Shown piece after piece: positions 23,466 to 31,300 of a stretch of DNA of 34,822 bases. The stretch's first letter is position 1. Each line of letters starts with the position of its first letter. Below the pieces are notes generated by a model. That model was given only the letters and a program-made list of their open reading frames with translations, was not told the DNA's origin and did not search any database. The translations under genes were made by a program, and so were the position numbers. This DNA is from a bacterium (lineage in GTDB: Bacteria > Patescibacteriota > Patescibacteriia > Patescibacteriales > JALTFF01). The stretch covers positions 1-34,822 of the forward strand of contig JALTFF010000011.1 in NCBI GenBank assembly GCA_027007465.1, read 5' to 3'.

Positions 23466-23885
23466 TTACTTTTTCTCTTTCTTGGTCCCATATCTTGACC
23501 TGCTCTGTTTTCTTCCTTCTACTCCTTGCGCATCATAAATTCCGCGCACTATTTTATATTTAACACCTGGTAAATCAGGTGTCCTGCCGCCTTTTACTAA
23601 AACAATAGAATGCTCTTGTAAATTATGTCCAATCCCAGGAATATAAGCTGTCACTTCCATGCCATTTGACAATCTTACTCTTGCAATTTTTCTTAAAGCT
23701 GAATTTGGTTTTTTAGGAGTTCTTGTAGTTACCTTTAAACAAACTCCTCTTTTAAATACATTCCCCTTTGGCACAACTCTAATTCTCCTATGAAGACTAT
23801 CTAAATTAGTTTTTAATGCCAATAGCTTTGATTTGTTTTTAATTTTTTTCCGTCCTTTGCGAACTAATTGATTAATTGTAGGCAT
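23466..23885 (-). CDS. rpsL: 30S ribosomal protein S12
   Basis: A 139-residue decoding-centre protein that controls accuracy and is the classical streptomycin-resistance locus. The conserved TPKKPNSALRK loop (57-66) is intact. The second loop reads GGRTPDLPGVKY: Pro103 takes the place of E. coli Lys88 and Thr102 that of Val87, while the methylthiolatable Asp (Asp104) is kept. Compared with E. coli there is also a 15-residue insertion before FKRGVC (about 26-44), a region that varies in other phyla. First gene of the str operon, with a strong promoter at 23928-23956. Confidence 0.97.
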   Translation of the reverse strand: MPTINQLVRKGRKKIKNKSKLLALKTNLDSLHRRIRVVPKGNVFKRGVCLKVTTRTPKKPNSALRKIARVRLSNGMEVTAYIPGIGHNLQEHSIVLVKGGRTPDLPGVKYKIVRGIYDAQGVEGRKQSRSRYGTKKEKK

Positions 23886-23902
23886 AAATATTATTAAAAT
23901 AA

Positions 23903-23920
23903 ATCACGTATAATCGTGAT
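23903..23920 (-). promoter_or_regulatory. Palindrome at the expected rpsL transcription start
   Basis: ATCACG (23903-23908) and CGTGAT (23915-23920) are perfect inverted halves around a 6-base centre. The element lies immediately downstream of the -10 box at 23928-23933, overlapping the expected start of transcription. It could be an operator or a 5'-end RNA hairpin. Confidence 0.45.
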
Positions 23921-23927
23921 ATTTGCA

Positions 23928-23956
23928 ATCATATCAAAATATATTAAATAAGTCAA
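23928..23956 (-). promoter_or_regulatory. Strong sigma70-type promoter for the str operon
   Basis: On the minus strand TTGACT (23951-23956) and TATGAT (23928-23933) are 17 bases apart. Transcription would start near 23920 and give a leader of about 35 bases before the rpsL ATG at 23885. Confidence 0.75.
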
Positions 23957-24128
23957 ATCTATGTATAACGCCACCTAAAATGGACTCCGCAGACATTTTA
24001 AGAAATTGATTAAAGATTGATTTTTAAGTTGCGCTCAGAGCAGCTGTTCATCTTGTCATTGTATTATAAATTGCACAGGAGACAACTTGTTTTGAAAAGC
24101 GCAGTGTATCGTTCAGTGTTATAGAATA

Positions 24129-24284
24129 TCAAATTTTAGCCTTGTAATTTGCTTTTTCTGTGAGCATATACCGTATTATCGCATATTGATAGACAGCCAA
24201 GAAACCTTTAATACCAAAGTTATTTACAATAAACCTCGTTAAATAGTAAAAATCTAATGGCGTAAATAGGTGATAAAAAGGCAT
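24129..24284 (-). CDS. Possible 51-residue ORF in the gap
   Basis: An ATG-to-TGA frame of 51 residues (begins MPFYHLFTPLDFYYLTRFIV, ends LTEKANYKAKI). It is aromatic-rich, matches nothing I know and has only a weak purine stretch upstream. It lies wholly inside the inverted-repeat-bounded element and starts at the edge of the hairpin 24284-24309. It could be a chance ORF or a gene remnant; low confidence. Confidence 0.2.
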   Translation of the reverse strand: MPFYHLFTPLDFYYLTRFIVNNFGIKGFLAVYQYAIIRYMLTEKANYKAKI

Positions 24285-24309
24285 AGACTCTATTGCCTGA
24301 TAGAGTCTA
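24284..24309. terminator. Hairpin in the rpsL-protease gap
   Basis: TAGACTCTAT (24284-24293) and ATAGAGTCTA (24300-24309) make a perfect 10-base-pair stem with loop TGCCTG. In the minus direction it lies about 80 bases after the site-2-protease stop (24391), so it could end that transcript, but there is no U-run. Confidence 0.4.
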
Positions 24310-24390
24310 ATATGTATCTGGCGTTATGAGCTCAAAAAACCAAAGTTGAAGAAATAAAACATTAATCAATTATACTAAATTATCTTATAA

Positions 24391-25080
24391 TTAGAAAATC
24401 CCAATAATTAAACTAAATAAAAAAATTAGAGCTGGCCAGATTAAATCAAAAAACCCAAACATTACTAAGAACAAAATAATTAAAATGCCATAAGGCTCTA
24501 AACTGTGCATTCTTATCTGCCATTTAGGCGATAAAAACGTCATTAATACTTTTGAACCATCAAGGGGTGGGATAGGAATTAAATTAAATAACATTAAAAG
24601 TAAATTTATAAAGCAAAAAATAATCGCCATTACAAAAATAGTTGTGACAATTGAACCATGCATTTGAGATGATAAAAAATCATAATTACCTTTAAAAAAT
24701 CCAATAATTAAACTTTGCTTTAATGAAAACAATATTGGTGTAAAACGAGCTATTAATCCAGAAATCAAAGCTAAAATAAGATTCATTCCTGGGCCGGCTA
24801 TGGCTACTTTTAAATCGCCGAACTTAGGATCTCTTAAATTATATGGATTATATGGGACTGGTTTTGCCCAACCAATAATAAAACCCATTTTAGAAATAAC
24901 TAATAACAATGGCAAAATAATTGAACCAAAGATATCAATATGCGCCATTGGATTTAGGGTTAATCTTCCTGCGTCTTTTGCAGTGTTATCTCCTAATTTA
25001 TAAGCAGCCCAGCCATGCGCGTATTCGTGAAATATGGCAGATAATATAAGTGAGAAAATTGCAAATGATATTATTAGCAT
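24391..25080 (-). CDS. Site-2-protease-family (M50) intramembrane metalloprotease
   Basis: A 229-residue membrane protein with about five or six hydrophobic segments. The zinc-binding HEYAH lies at 18-22 in the first segment (FHEYAHGWAAY), and the third ligand is Asp174 in NLIPIPPLDGSKVL, the M50 signature. AGPGMNLILA (95-104) is the usual second-segment motif. There is no PDZ or CBS domain, so this is the minimal, SpoIVFB/YwhC-like form. Such proteases cut membrane-spanning regulators or membrane proteins; the substrate here is unknown. It is divergent from rpmB, with 88 bases between the starts. Confidence 0.92.
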   Translation of the reverse strand: MLIISFAIFSLILSAIFHEYAHGWAAYKLGDNTAKDAGRLTLNPMAHIDIFGSIILPLLLVISKMGFIIGWAKPVPYNPYNLRDPKFGDLKVAIAGPGMNLILALISGLIARFTPILFSLKQSLIIGFFKGNYDFLSSQMHGSIVTTIFVMAIIFCFINLLLMLFNLIPIPPLDGSKVLMTFLSPKWQIRMHSLEPYGILIILFLVMFGFFDLIWPALIFLFSLIIGIF

Positions 25081-25110
25081 AAAATCAAAATGGCTTTACA
25101 AATAATCCTC

Positions 25111-25139
25111 TTGATTATTTTATAAAACTATGATAAAGT
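25111..25139 (+). promoter_or_regulatory. Probable promoter of rpmB
   Basis: TTGATT (25111-25116) and TAAAGT (25134-25139) are 17 bases apart, about 30 bases before the rpmB ATG. The -10 box is only a 4 of 6 match, so confidence is moderate at best. Confidence 0.35.
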
Positions 25140-25168
25140 AGGACTAAATATATTTAATTTTTTATTTT

Positions 25169-25360
25169 ATGTCAAGAAAATGTGATATTTGTGGCAGATC
25201 TTCTCAGAAATCAGCCAAACGAAGCCACTCTAACATTAAAACAATAAAAAGGCAATACATTAATTTGCAGAGCAAGATTATAAATGGAAAAAAAATAAAA
25301 ATTTGCACTAAATGCTTAAGAACTCTTATTAAAAATAAGCAAATAAAATCAGCAGCTTAA
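25169..25360 (+). CDS. rpmB: 50S ribosomal protein L28 (cysteine-containing form)
   Basis: A 63-residue protein of the 50S subunit needed for its assembly. The family opening MSRKCDICGRSSQKSAKRSH and the later KIKICTKCLRTLIK are clear. Four cysteines in two CxxC pairs (Cys5/Cys8 and Cys46/Cys49) make this the putative zinc-binding C+ form. It is transcribed alone on the plus strand, tail to tail with recG, whose stop codon is only 3 bases away. A probable promoter lies at 25111-25139; no Shine-Dalgarno is seen. Confidence 0.95.
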   Translation: MSRKCDICGRSSQKSAKRSHSNIKTIKRQYINLQSKIINGKKIKICTKCLRTLIKNKQIKSAA

Positions 25361-25363
25361 TTT

Positions 25364-27511
25364 TTATTCTAAATGCGTTTGTTCTGCCTTAACTTTTATT
25401 ATTTTATATAATTCTGGCCAACTTTTAAATGTTGGATCTTGTTTTGATAAATCTTCCAATGCTTCTTTTGCTTGTTTAATTAAAAGATGATCAGATAAAT
25501 CAGCTATATTCAATTCTGAAAAACCAGCTTGAAGAGTGCCATAAATTTGCCCTGGCCCTCTAAATTTTAAGTCTTGTTCAGCTAATTCAAAGCCATTATT
25601 TGATTTAATTAAAGCGCTTAATCGTTCTAAGCTAGATGCATTAAGACTATCTGAAAATAAAAAGCAATAAGACTGCTCTGCCCCCCGACTTAATCTTCCG
25701 CGAAATTGATGAAGCTGAGCTAAACCAAACCTATCAGCTCCTTCAATAATCATAATATTAGCATTTGGAGCGTCAATTCCGACCTCAACAACTGAAGTTG
25801 AGATAAGAATTTTAATTTTATTAGCTAAAAATTTTTGCATTATTTCTTCTTTTTCTTGAATCTTTAATTTGCCATGTAATAATCCAATCTCTAAATCAGG
25901 AAAAAAATTCTTCTTTAATTTTTTATATTCTTCTTTTACTGATTTAACACCTAATTTGTCAGATGGTTCTATTAAAGGGCAAATAATAAACGCTTGCTTG
26001 CCTTTTTTAACTTGTTCTCTAACATAATTATAAGTATCTAATCTTTTATCTTCTGGAACAATAAATGTCTTAATTAATTTCCTTCCTTTTGGAAGTTCAT
26101 CTAAAATTGACAGGTCTAAATCACCATAAGCTACTAAAGCTAATGAACGGGGTATTGGTGTTGCTGACATTGAAAGAAAATGCGGCATTATCTTTTTAGC
26201 TTCTGTATCTTTAGAATTATTACCTTTAATAAAATTATAAGATTTGCTCCTAAGCTCTTTTCTCTGCTCTACACCAAAGCGATGCTGTTCATCAACAATA
26301 GCTAATCCTAAATTTTTAAATTTTGCATTTTTTTGAATAAGCGCGTGAGTGCCAATAATAAAATCCAACTCTCCATTTTTAATTAAATTAAGCATTTCTT
26401 TTTTTGATTTATTGTCTTTTCTAAATGGAGTTAATGAGACAATTCTCTGACTTTTAGTTAATAAGCCAATTTTAACCCCAAAATTACTTAACATTTTACT
26501 TATATTTTCAAAATGCTGGCGAGCCAAAATTTCTGTAGGAGCCATTAAAATTGTTTGATAACCTTGTAATATAACATTATAACTTGCTATAACAGCAACA
26601 ATAGTCTTGCCAGCTCCAACATCTCCTTCTAAAAGCCTATTCATTGGCTTTTGCTTTTTTAAATCAAGGATAATTTCCCAAATAGCTTTTTTCTGAGCTT
26701 TTGTTAATTCAAATGGCAAACTTTTAATAAATTGTTTAATTGGTTTTTGATGAAACTCAATAGATATCCCTTTATAAGACTGGATTTGTAATTTACTAAC
26801 TTGCGATTGAAGTTGAATTAGGAAAAGTTCATCAAATTTTAAACGCCTCCTAGCTTTTTCAATTTCATTTTTATTATCCGGAAAATGAACTTTAATTAAA
26901 GCTGATTGTAATCCTATTAAATTATACTTATTTCTCACTTCTTCTGGAAGCCAATCATTAATCTGTTCTATTGCTTTAATAACAGAGCTAATAACAAATC
27001 TTATTTGCTTTTGGGTTAAATTATAAGTTAAATGATAAATAGGAACTAATTCTCTTGTATGGACAATATCTTTCTCTGTAATATCCTGATTTTCAAGTTT
27101 ATGATATATTTTTTCCCAAGACGGAGACTTCATTTGTATTCCATAAAAATCAGTATCAACTTTCCCAGCTAAAGAAATAAAATCCCCTATCCTTATACTA
27201 TTTGTTAAAAATGGTTGGTTAAACCATAAAGCTTTAAATGATCCAGTATCATCACTAATCAGAGCTTCTGTGATAATAATTCTTTTTCTTAAACTTCTTT
27301 TATTAGAAATTAAATCAACTCGCCCTTGAATACTGGCTTTTGTTCCAGGTTTTAATTCACTTATTTTACTTACTTGAGAAAAATCATCATAGCGAAAAGG
27401 ATAATAATATAATAAATCTCTAACTGTCCTTATTCCTAAATTTTTCAATTTCTTTGCCTGGCTAGCTGCAACTTTATTAAGTTTAGAAATTGACGTATCT
27501 AATATAATCAT
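25364..27511 (-). CDS. recG: ATP-dependent DNA helicase RecG
   Basis: A 715-residue superfamily 2 helicase that remodels stalled replication forks and branched DNA. An N-terminal wedge/OB domain (about 55-130, including GTKASIQGRVDLIS) is followed by the helicase core: Walker A GDVGAGKT (296-303), the DEQH box (407-410), SATPIPRS (motif III), LHGKL and STSVVEVGIDAPNANIM, ending with the QFRGRLSRG motif VI and the TRG region. Length is close to E. coli RecG (693). It follows ychF after 11 bases and is the last gene of the rfbD-to-recG run, ending next to rpmB. Confidence 0.97.
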   Translation of the reverse strand: MIILDTSISKLNKVAASQAKKLKNLGIRTVRDLLYYYPFRYDDFSQVSKISELKPGTKASIQGRVDLISNKRSLRKRIIITEALISDDTGSFKALWFNQPFLTNSIRIGDFISLAGKVDTDFYGIQMKSPSWEKIYHKLENQDITEKDIVHTRELVPIYHLTYNLTQKQIRFVISSVIKAIEQINDWLPEEVRNKYNLIGLQSALIKVHFPDNKNEIEKARRRLKFDELFLIQLQSQVSKLQIQSYKGISIEFHQKPIKQFIKSLPFELTKAQKKAIWEIILDLKKQKPMNRLLEGDVGAGKTIVAVIASYNVILQGYQTILMAPTEILARQHFENISKMLSNFGVKIGLLTKSQRIVSLTPFRKDNKSKKEMLNLIKNGELDFIIGTHALIQKNAKFKNLGLAIVDEQHRFGVEQRKELRSKSYNFIKGNNSKDTEAKKIMPHFLSMSATPIPRSLALVAYGDLDLSILDELPKGRKLIKTFIVPEDKRLDTYNYVREQVKKGKQAFIICPLIEPSDKLGVKSVKEEYKKLKKNFFPDLEIGLLHGKLKIQEKEEIMQKFLANKIKILISTSVVEVGIDAPNANIMIIEGADRFGLAQLHQFRGRLSRGAEQSYCFLFSDSLNASSLERLSALIKSNNGFELAEQDLKFRGPGQIYGTLQAGFSELNIADLSDHLLIKQAKEALEDLSKQDPTFKSWPELYKIIKVKAEQTHLE

Positions 27512-27522
27512 AAACTAAAAAC

Positions 27523-28590
27523 TTATACACTGCTCTTTATTTCAATAATATCTCCATCAGACATAACATAGTCTCTTCCTTCTATCCTCACTAATCCTTT
27601 CTCTCTTGCTTTTGTAAAACTTCCAATAGATAAAAGGTCTTGCCAATTTATAATTTCAGCCCTTATAAAATATTTTTCAAAATCACTATGTATAACACCA
27701 CCGGCTTGAGGAGCTGTTGAACCACTTTTAAGCATCCAAGCTCTTGTCTCATCATAACCTGTTGTGAAAAAAGTTATTAAATTAAGTAGCTTATAAGCTT
27801 CCTTTATTAAAATATCAATCTCTAAATCAGCTGATAGTCCTAATTCTACTCTTTCTTCTGGGCTCAGCTCAGATACTTCTAATTGACTAAGTAAGTCAAT
27901 AATTAAAAATCGCCAATTATTTTTTTGAAAAATATTTAAAACGCTTTGCGAAATTTCATCTGCCTTTCCATTTAAAATATAAATTCTTGGTTTTAAAGAT
28001 AAAAGCTGATGTTTCTTTAAGCTATCTTTTTCATCTATTTTTAACTCTAACTCATCTATATTTTTATCCTTTTCTAAAAAATCAAATATTTTTTTTAAGG
28101 TTGATAGCTCACTAATACTTTTTTTATCTCCTGATTTTATTTTTCTCTCCAATCCGCTAATTAATTTATTAACTATTTCTAAATCTTTTAACTTCATTTC
28201 AGTATCAAGTATTTCTTTATTTTTTAAAATATCTGCCTCACTTTCAAGATGTGTAATATCCTTATTTTTAAAAGCTCTTAAAACATAAACAATGGCATCT
28301 ACTTCTCTAATATTAGCTAAAAATTGGTTGCCTAGTCCTTCTCCATTATGAGCGCCTTTGACTAAGCCAGCAATATCAATAAATTTGATTGTTGCATAAA
28401 TTTTCTTTTCAGAATTGCTTAACTGGCTTAATTTGTCAACTCTATCATCTGGAACCTCTACTGTGCCAATATTTGGCTCAATAGTACAAAATGGATAATT
28501 TTCTCTTGGCACTTGTTTTTTTGTAATTGTTTGGAATAAAGTTGACTTGCCAACATTTGGAAGCCCAACAATTCCAATTGATAAAGACAT
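27523..28590 (-). CDS. ychF: Ribosome-binding ATPase YchF
   Basis: A 355-residue Obg-family P-loop protein (OLA1/YchF) that prefers ATP to GTP and binds ribosomes. G1 GLPNVGKST is at 9-17; the G3 region DIAGLVKGAHNGEGLGNQFL is diagnostic of YchF. A coiled-coil insertion lies around 125-200. The usual NxxE (instead of NKxD) G4 motif is represented by NGKADE. The C-terminal TGS domain shows FFTTGYDETRAWMLKSGSTA and AREKGLVRIEGRDYVMSDGD. E. coli YchF has 363 residues. It lies 36 bases after the deaminase gene and 11 before recG. Confidence 0.97.
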   Translation of the reverse strand: MSLSIGIVGLPNVGKSTLFQTITKKQVPRENYPFCTIEPNIGTVEVPDDRVDKLSQLSNSEKKIYATIKFIDIAGLVKGAHNGEGLGNQFLANIREVDAIVYVLRAFKNKDITHLESEADILKNKEILDTEMKLKDLEIVNKLISGLERKIKSGDKKSISELSTLKKIFDFLEKDKNIDELELKIDEKDSLKKHQLLSLKPRIYILNGKADEISQSVLNIFQKNNWRFLIIDLLSQLEVSELSPEERVELGLSADLEIDILIKEAYKLLNLITFFTTGYDETRAWMLKSGSTAPQAGGVIHSDFEKYFIRAEIINWQDLLSIGSFTKAREKGLVRIEGRDYVMSDGDIIEIKSSV

Positions 28591-28626
28591 ATTAAAAAAT
28601 AATTTATATTATTATTAAAAATATAA

Positions 28627-29901
28627 TTAAGCTTTTAAATATATTCTGTTTTTTGCTTCACTTATAATTTTGCTTTCATTTTTCACAACCCTATCTCTCA
28701 TTAAAACTTTTCCATTCACAATTACGTCTGAAACACAATCTCCATTGCAAGCATAAACTAAATCTGAATATAAATTATAGCCTGGATTAAAGCAAATATG
28801 GTTTAAATCAACTAATATAAAATCAGCTAACTTTCCTTGAACAATTCTCCCTGAGTTTATTTGAAGAGCTTTAGCGCCATTTTCTGTGGCTGATTTAAAT
28901 ATATCATAAGCTGGAGCTATAGTTAATTTTCTTTCATCTATCCCATTAGATAATAAACGACCCATTGGATTAATTTTTTGTAAAAGTGAAGCAAACTTTA
29001 TCTCTGAGAGCATATCTAATGAATTATTTGAAGCTGCCCCATCTGTTCCTATAGCAATATTTACTCCAGCTTTTTTCAATTTCTCATAAGGGAAAAATCC
29101 TGACGCTAATTTCATATTTGAGCAAGGATTATAAACAACCTGACATTTTTTCTTAGCTAAAATCTTAATTTCTTTATCAGAAAGCCAAACAGTATGAGCT
29201 AAAATTGTATTTTTATCTAAAAGCCCAATTCTATCTAAATATTCTACTGGCCTTATTTTGTATTTTTTTGAACAATCATCGACTTCTTTTTTTGTTTCTG
29301 ACAAATGAATGTGTAGTAATAAATTATTTTCTTGAGCAAATTTTTTTGACCAAATAAGATTTTCTTTTGAAACAGTATAAATTGAATGTGGAGCAATTGA
29401 AAAAGTAATATTTTTAAATTTTCTTTTTTTAAAAATTTCACTATAATTTTTCACATTTTTTATACTACCAAAAGGATTGGAATCCAAGATAACTAATCCA
29501 ACAACTGCTCTTATTCCAATTTCTTCAATTGCTTTAATAGCTGCTTCTGGTCTCCAATACATATCATTAAAAGTTGTTGTTCCTGTTTTAATCATTTCTA
29601 AAATAGCTAATTTTGTTCCAAAATAAATATCATCTTGGCTTAACTTTTTTTCTAATGGCCAAATCTTTTTTTCTAACCAATCTTTCAAAGGTAAATCATC
29701 AGCATAGCCTCTGAGTAAACTCATTGCTGAATGAGTATGGCAATTTATAAGACCTGGTAAAATAGCTTTTTTTTCTTTTCCATCAATTTTATCATCAGCT
29801 TTTAGATTTAAATTATCACTAATTCTTTCAATTTTATTCCCTTTAATAAAGATATCTTTTTTTTCTTTATTTAAAATTACATTTTTAATTAAAATACTCA
29901 T
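28627..29901 (-). CDS. mtaD: MtaD-like amidohydrolase (SAH / methylthioadenosine deaminase family)
   Basis: A 424-residue amidohydrolase of the cytosine-deaminase-like group. Metal ligands fit His55 and His57 (INCHTHSAM), His199 (LHIHLSET) and Asp287 (IGTDGAASNN), with Glu202 and His236 as further active-site residues. LLRGYADDLPLKDWLEKKIW is characteristic of MtaD, which deaminates S-adenosylhomocysteine and 5'-methylthioadenosine to the inosyl products. Substrate choice within this family cannot be settled by eye; guanine or chlorohydrolase-like relatives exist. It would recycle methylation by-products in the cytoplasm. Its ATG overlaps the tatD stop by 4 bases, implying coupling. Confidence 0.85.
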   Translation of the reverse strand: MSILIKNVILNKEKKDIFIKGNKIERISDNLNLKADDKIDGKEKKAILPGLINCHTHSAMSLLRGYADDLPLKDWLEKKIWPLEKKLSQDDIYFGTKLAILEMIKTGTTTFNDMYWRPEAAIKAIEEIGIRAVVGLVILDSNPFGSIKNVKNYSEIFKKRKFKNITFSIAPHSIYTVSKENLIWSKKFAQENNLLLHIHLSETKKEVDDCSKKYKIRPVEYLDRIGLLDKNTILAHTVWLSDKEIKILAKKKCQVVYNPCSNMKLASGFFPYEKLKKAGVNIAIGTDGAASNNSLDMLSEIKFASLLQKINPMGRLLSNGIDERKLTIAPAYDIFKSATENGAKALQINSGRIVQGKLADFILVDLNHICFNPGYNLYSDLVYACNGDCVSDVIVNGKVLMRDRVVKNESKIISEAKNRIYLKA

Positions 29902-30749
29902 ATAAGTTTATTAAATAACTTTTTAGCATTCTCACTTGTAATCTGTGATATCTTAGTAAAACTTAAACCACGAATTTTTGCTATATGTTCAGCTACTAAT
30001 CTTACAGCCAAAGAATTGTTTCTCTGCTCATAAAAGTTTGGTGGAGTTAAATATGGAGAATCTGTTTCAAGTAAAATTTTATCTAGCGGAGTATTTAGTA
30101 TATTTTTTTTAAAATCTATTCCAACTATTTTCTTAAATATTATCCCATTAAAACCAATATAAAATCCCATTCTTAAATATTCTTTCAATTCATCGTTAGT
30201 GCCAACAAAAGAATGGATAACCCCTCTTATTCCTATTTTTTGATTTATTATTGATTTTAAAATGCTTATAAGATCCTTATGCGCCATTCTACAATGAAAA
30301 ATAATCGGTAAATTTAATTCCTCTGCCAAATTTATTTGCATTAAAAGAGTTTTAATTTGCCTATCCTTAAACATAGCTAACTTTTGCTTACTTTTTGGTT
30401 TATAATAATAATCTAAACCAATCTCTCCAATAGCCACTACTTTTTTTGACTTAGCTAATTCAATATATTTGACCTTATCAAATTCCTCTGTTCTGGTTTT
30501 AAATTTTGGTAATTCACCTAATTCTGACTTGCCTAATTTTCTAGTTTCTAAATGTAAGGGATGCAAACCTATAGCAGCATAAACTTTACTATTATATTTC
30601 TCAGCTATTTCAATTGCTTTCTTGCTTGTATCATATTGAGTGCCAACATTAATAACCCAGATATCATTTTCTAAGCATTTTTTAATAACCTCATCTCTAT
30701 CATTATCAAAAGCGCTAAAATTTAAATGAGTATGCGTGTCAATTAGCAT
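29898..30749 (-). CDS. tatD: TatD-family metal-dependent DNase
   Basis: A 283-residue TIM-barrel hydrolase. Metal-site residues are visible: His6 and His8 (IDTHTHL), Glu109 (IGEIGLDYYY), His152 (IIFHCRMAH), His179 (VIHSFVGT) and Asp230 (LLETDSPYLTP). TatD proteins are 3'-5' exonucleases on DNA, linked to repair and DNA turnover; relatives with tRNA-linked roles exist. A basic insertion at about 70-95 lengthens it slightly over the usual 260. It follows rfbC after 5 bases and overlaps the deaminase start by 4. Confidence 0.93.
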   Translation of the reverse strand: MLIDTHTHLNFSAFDNDRDEVIKKCLENDIWVINVGTQYDTSKKAIEIAEKYNSKVYAAIGLHPLHLETRKLGKSELGELPKFKTRTEEFDKVKYIELAKSKKVVAIGEIGLDYYYKPKSKQKLAMFKDRQIKTLLMQINLAEELNLPIIFHCRMAHKDLISILKSIINQKIGIRGVIHSFVGTNDELKEYLRMGFYIGFNGIIFKKIVGIDFKKNILNTPLDKILLETDSPYLTPPNFYEQRNNSLAVRLVAEHIAKIRGLSFTKISQITSENAKKLFNKLI

Positions 30750-30754
30750 AAATT

Positions 30755-31300
30755 TTAAAATAATGTTTTTAAATCTTTAAAAAATCCTAACTTAGCATCT
30801 TTCTCAGATAAAATTGGATTTTTTATTTGCCAATCAATTCTAAGATAAGGGTCGTTCCAAATAATTCCAGAATCAGCTTCTGGATGATAAAACTCATCGC
30901 ATTTATACATAAATTCTGTTTTATCTTCTAATGTCACAAAACCGTGAGCAAATCCTCGTGGTATTAAAAGTATTAAGAAATTTTCAGCTGAAAGATTAAA
31001 GCCCTGCCATTGCCCAAATGTTGATGATTTTTTTCTTAAATCCACAATCACATCATAAACGCTCCCCCTTGTCACTCTAACCAACTTAGCTTGTGTAAAA
31101 GGTGGATTTTGAAAATGCAAACCACGCAAAACACCTGCTTTATTTGAAAAAGAATGATTATCTTGAACAAAATTAATATTTATATTATGTTTTTCAAATT
31201 CTTTTTTAGAATAACTTTCTAAAAAAAATCCCCTTCTATCTCTAAAAATATTTGGTTTTATAATCCAAACATCTTTTAATTTCGCTTTTTTAAATTCCAT
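30755..31300 (-). CDS. rfbC: dTDP-4-dehydrorhamnose 3,5-epimerase
   Basis: A 181-residue RmlC-family cupin that epimerises dTDP-4-keto-6-deoxyglucose at C3 and C5 on the way to dTDP-L-rhamnose. Marks: DRRGFFLESYSKKEF, VQDNHSFSNKAGVLRGLHFQ with catalytic His62, GSVYDVIVDLRKKS, and IPRGFAHGFVTLEDKTEFMY. I take the ATG at 31300, which overlaps rfbD by 25 bases; a TTG at 31327 would add nine residues with no family match. It is coupled to rfbD. The earlier enzymes (rfbA, rfbB) are not in the window, so rhamnose synthesis needs genes elsewhere. Confidence 0.95.
   Translation of the reverse strand: MEFKKAKLKDVWIIKPNIFRDRRGFFLESYSKKEFEKHNININFVQDNHSFSNKAGVLRGLHFQNPPFTQAKLVRVTRGSVYDVIVDLRKKSSTFGQWQGFNLSAENFLILLIPRGFAHGFVTLEDKTEFMYKCDEFYHPEADSGIIWNDPYLRIDWQIKNPILSEKDAKLGFFKDLKTLF

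Larger units (their letters stand above)
23965..24327. repeat. Gap element bounded by 9-bp inverted repeats
   Basis: ATAACGCCA at 23965-23973 and its reverse complement TGGCGTTAT at 24319-24327 bound 363 bases in the 505-base gap between rpsL and the protease gene. Inside are a second inverted pair (TATAAC 23964-23969 / GTTATA 24118-24123), an AAGTTG/CAACTT plus TGCGCT/AGCGCA pairing set (24026-24103), and a hairpin at 24284-24309. The segment is visibly less AT-rich than most gaps here. It could be a small non-autonomous element, a structured RNA or a cassette-like remnant; no target duplication is seen and none of these is proven. Confidence 0.4.

Noticed and set aside
24129..24284. Integron cassette suspected from the TATAACGCC/GTTATA ends.
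   Set aside because: The internal pairing is not symmetric as in attC sites, the core-site consensus does not fit well, and no integrase is seen.
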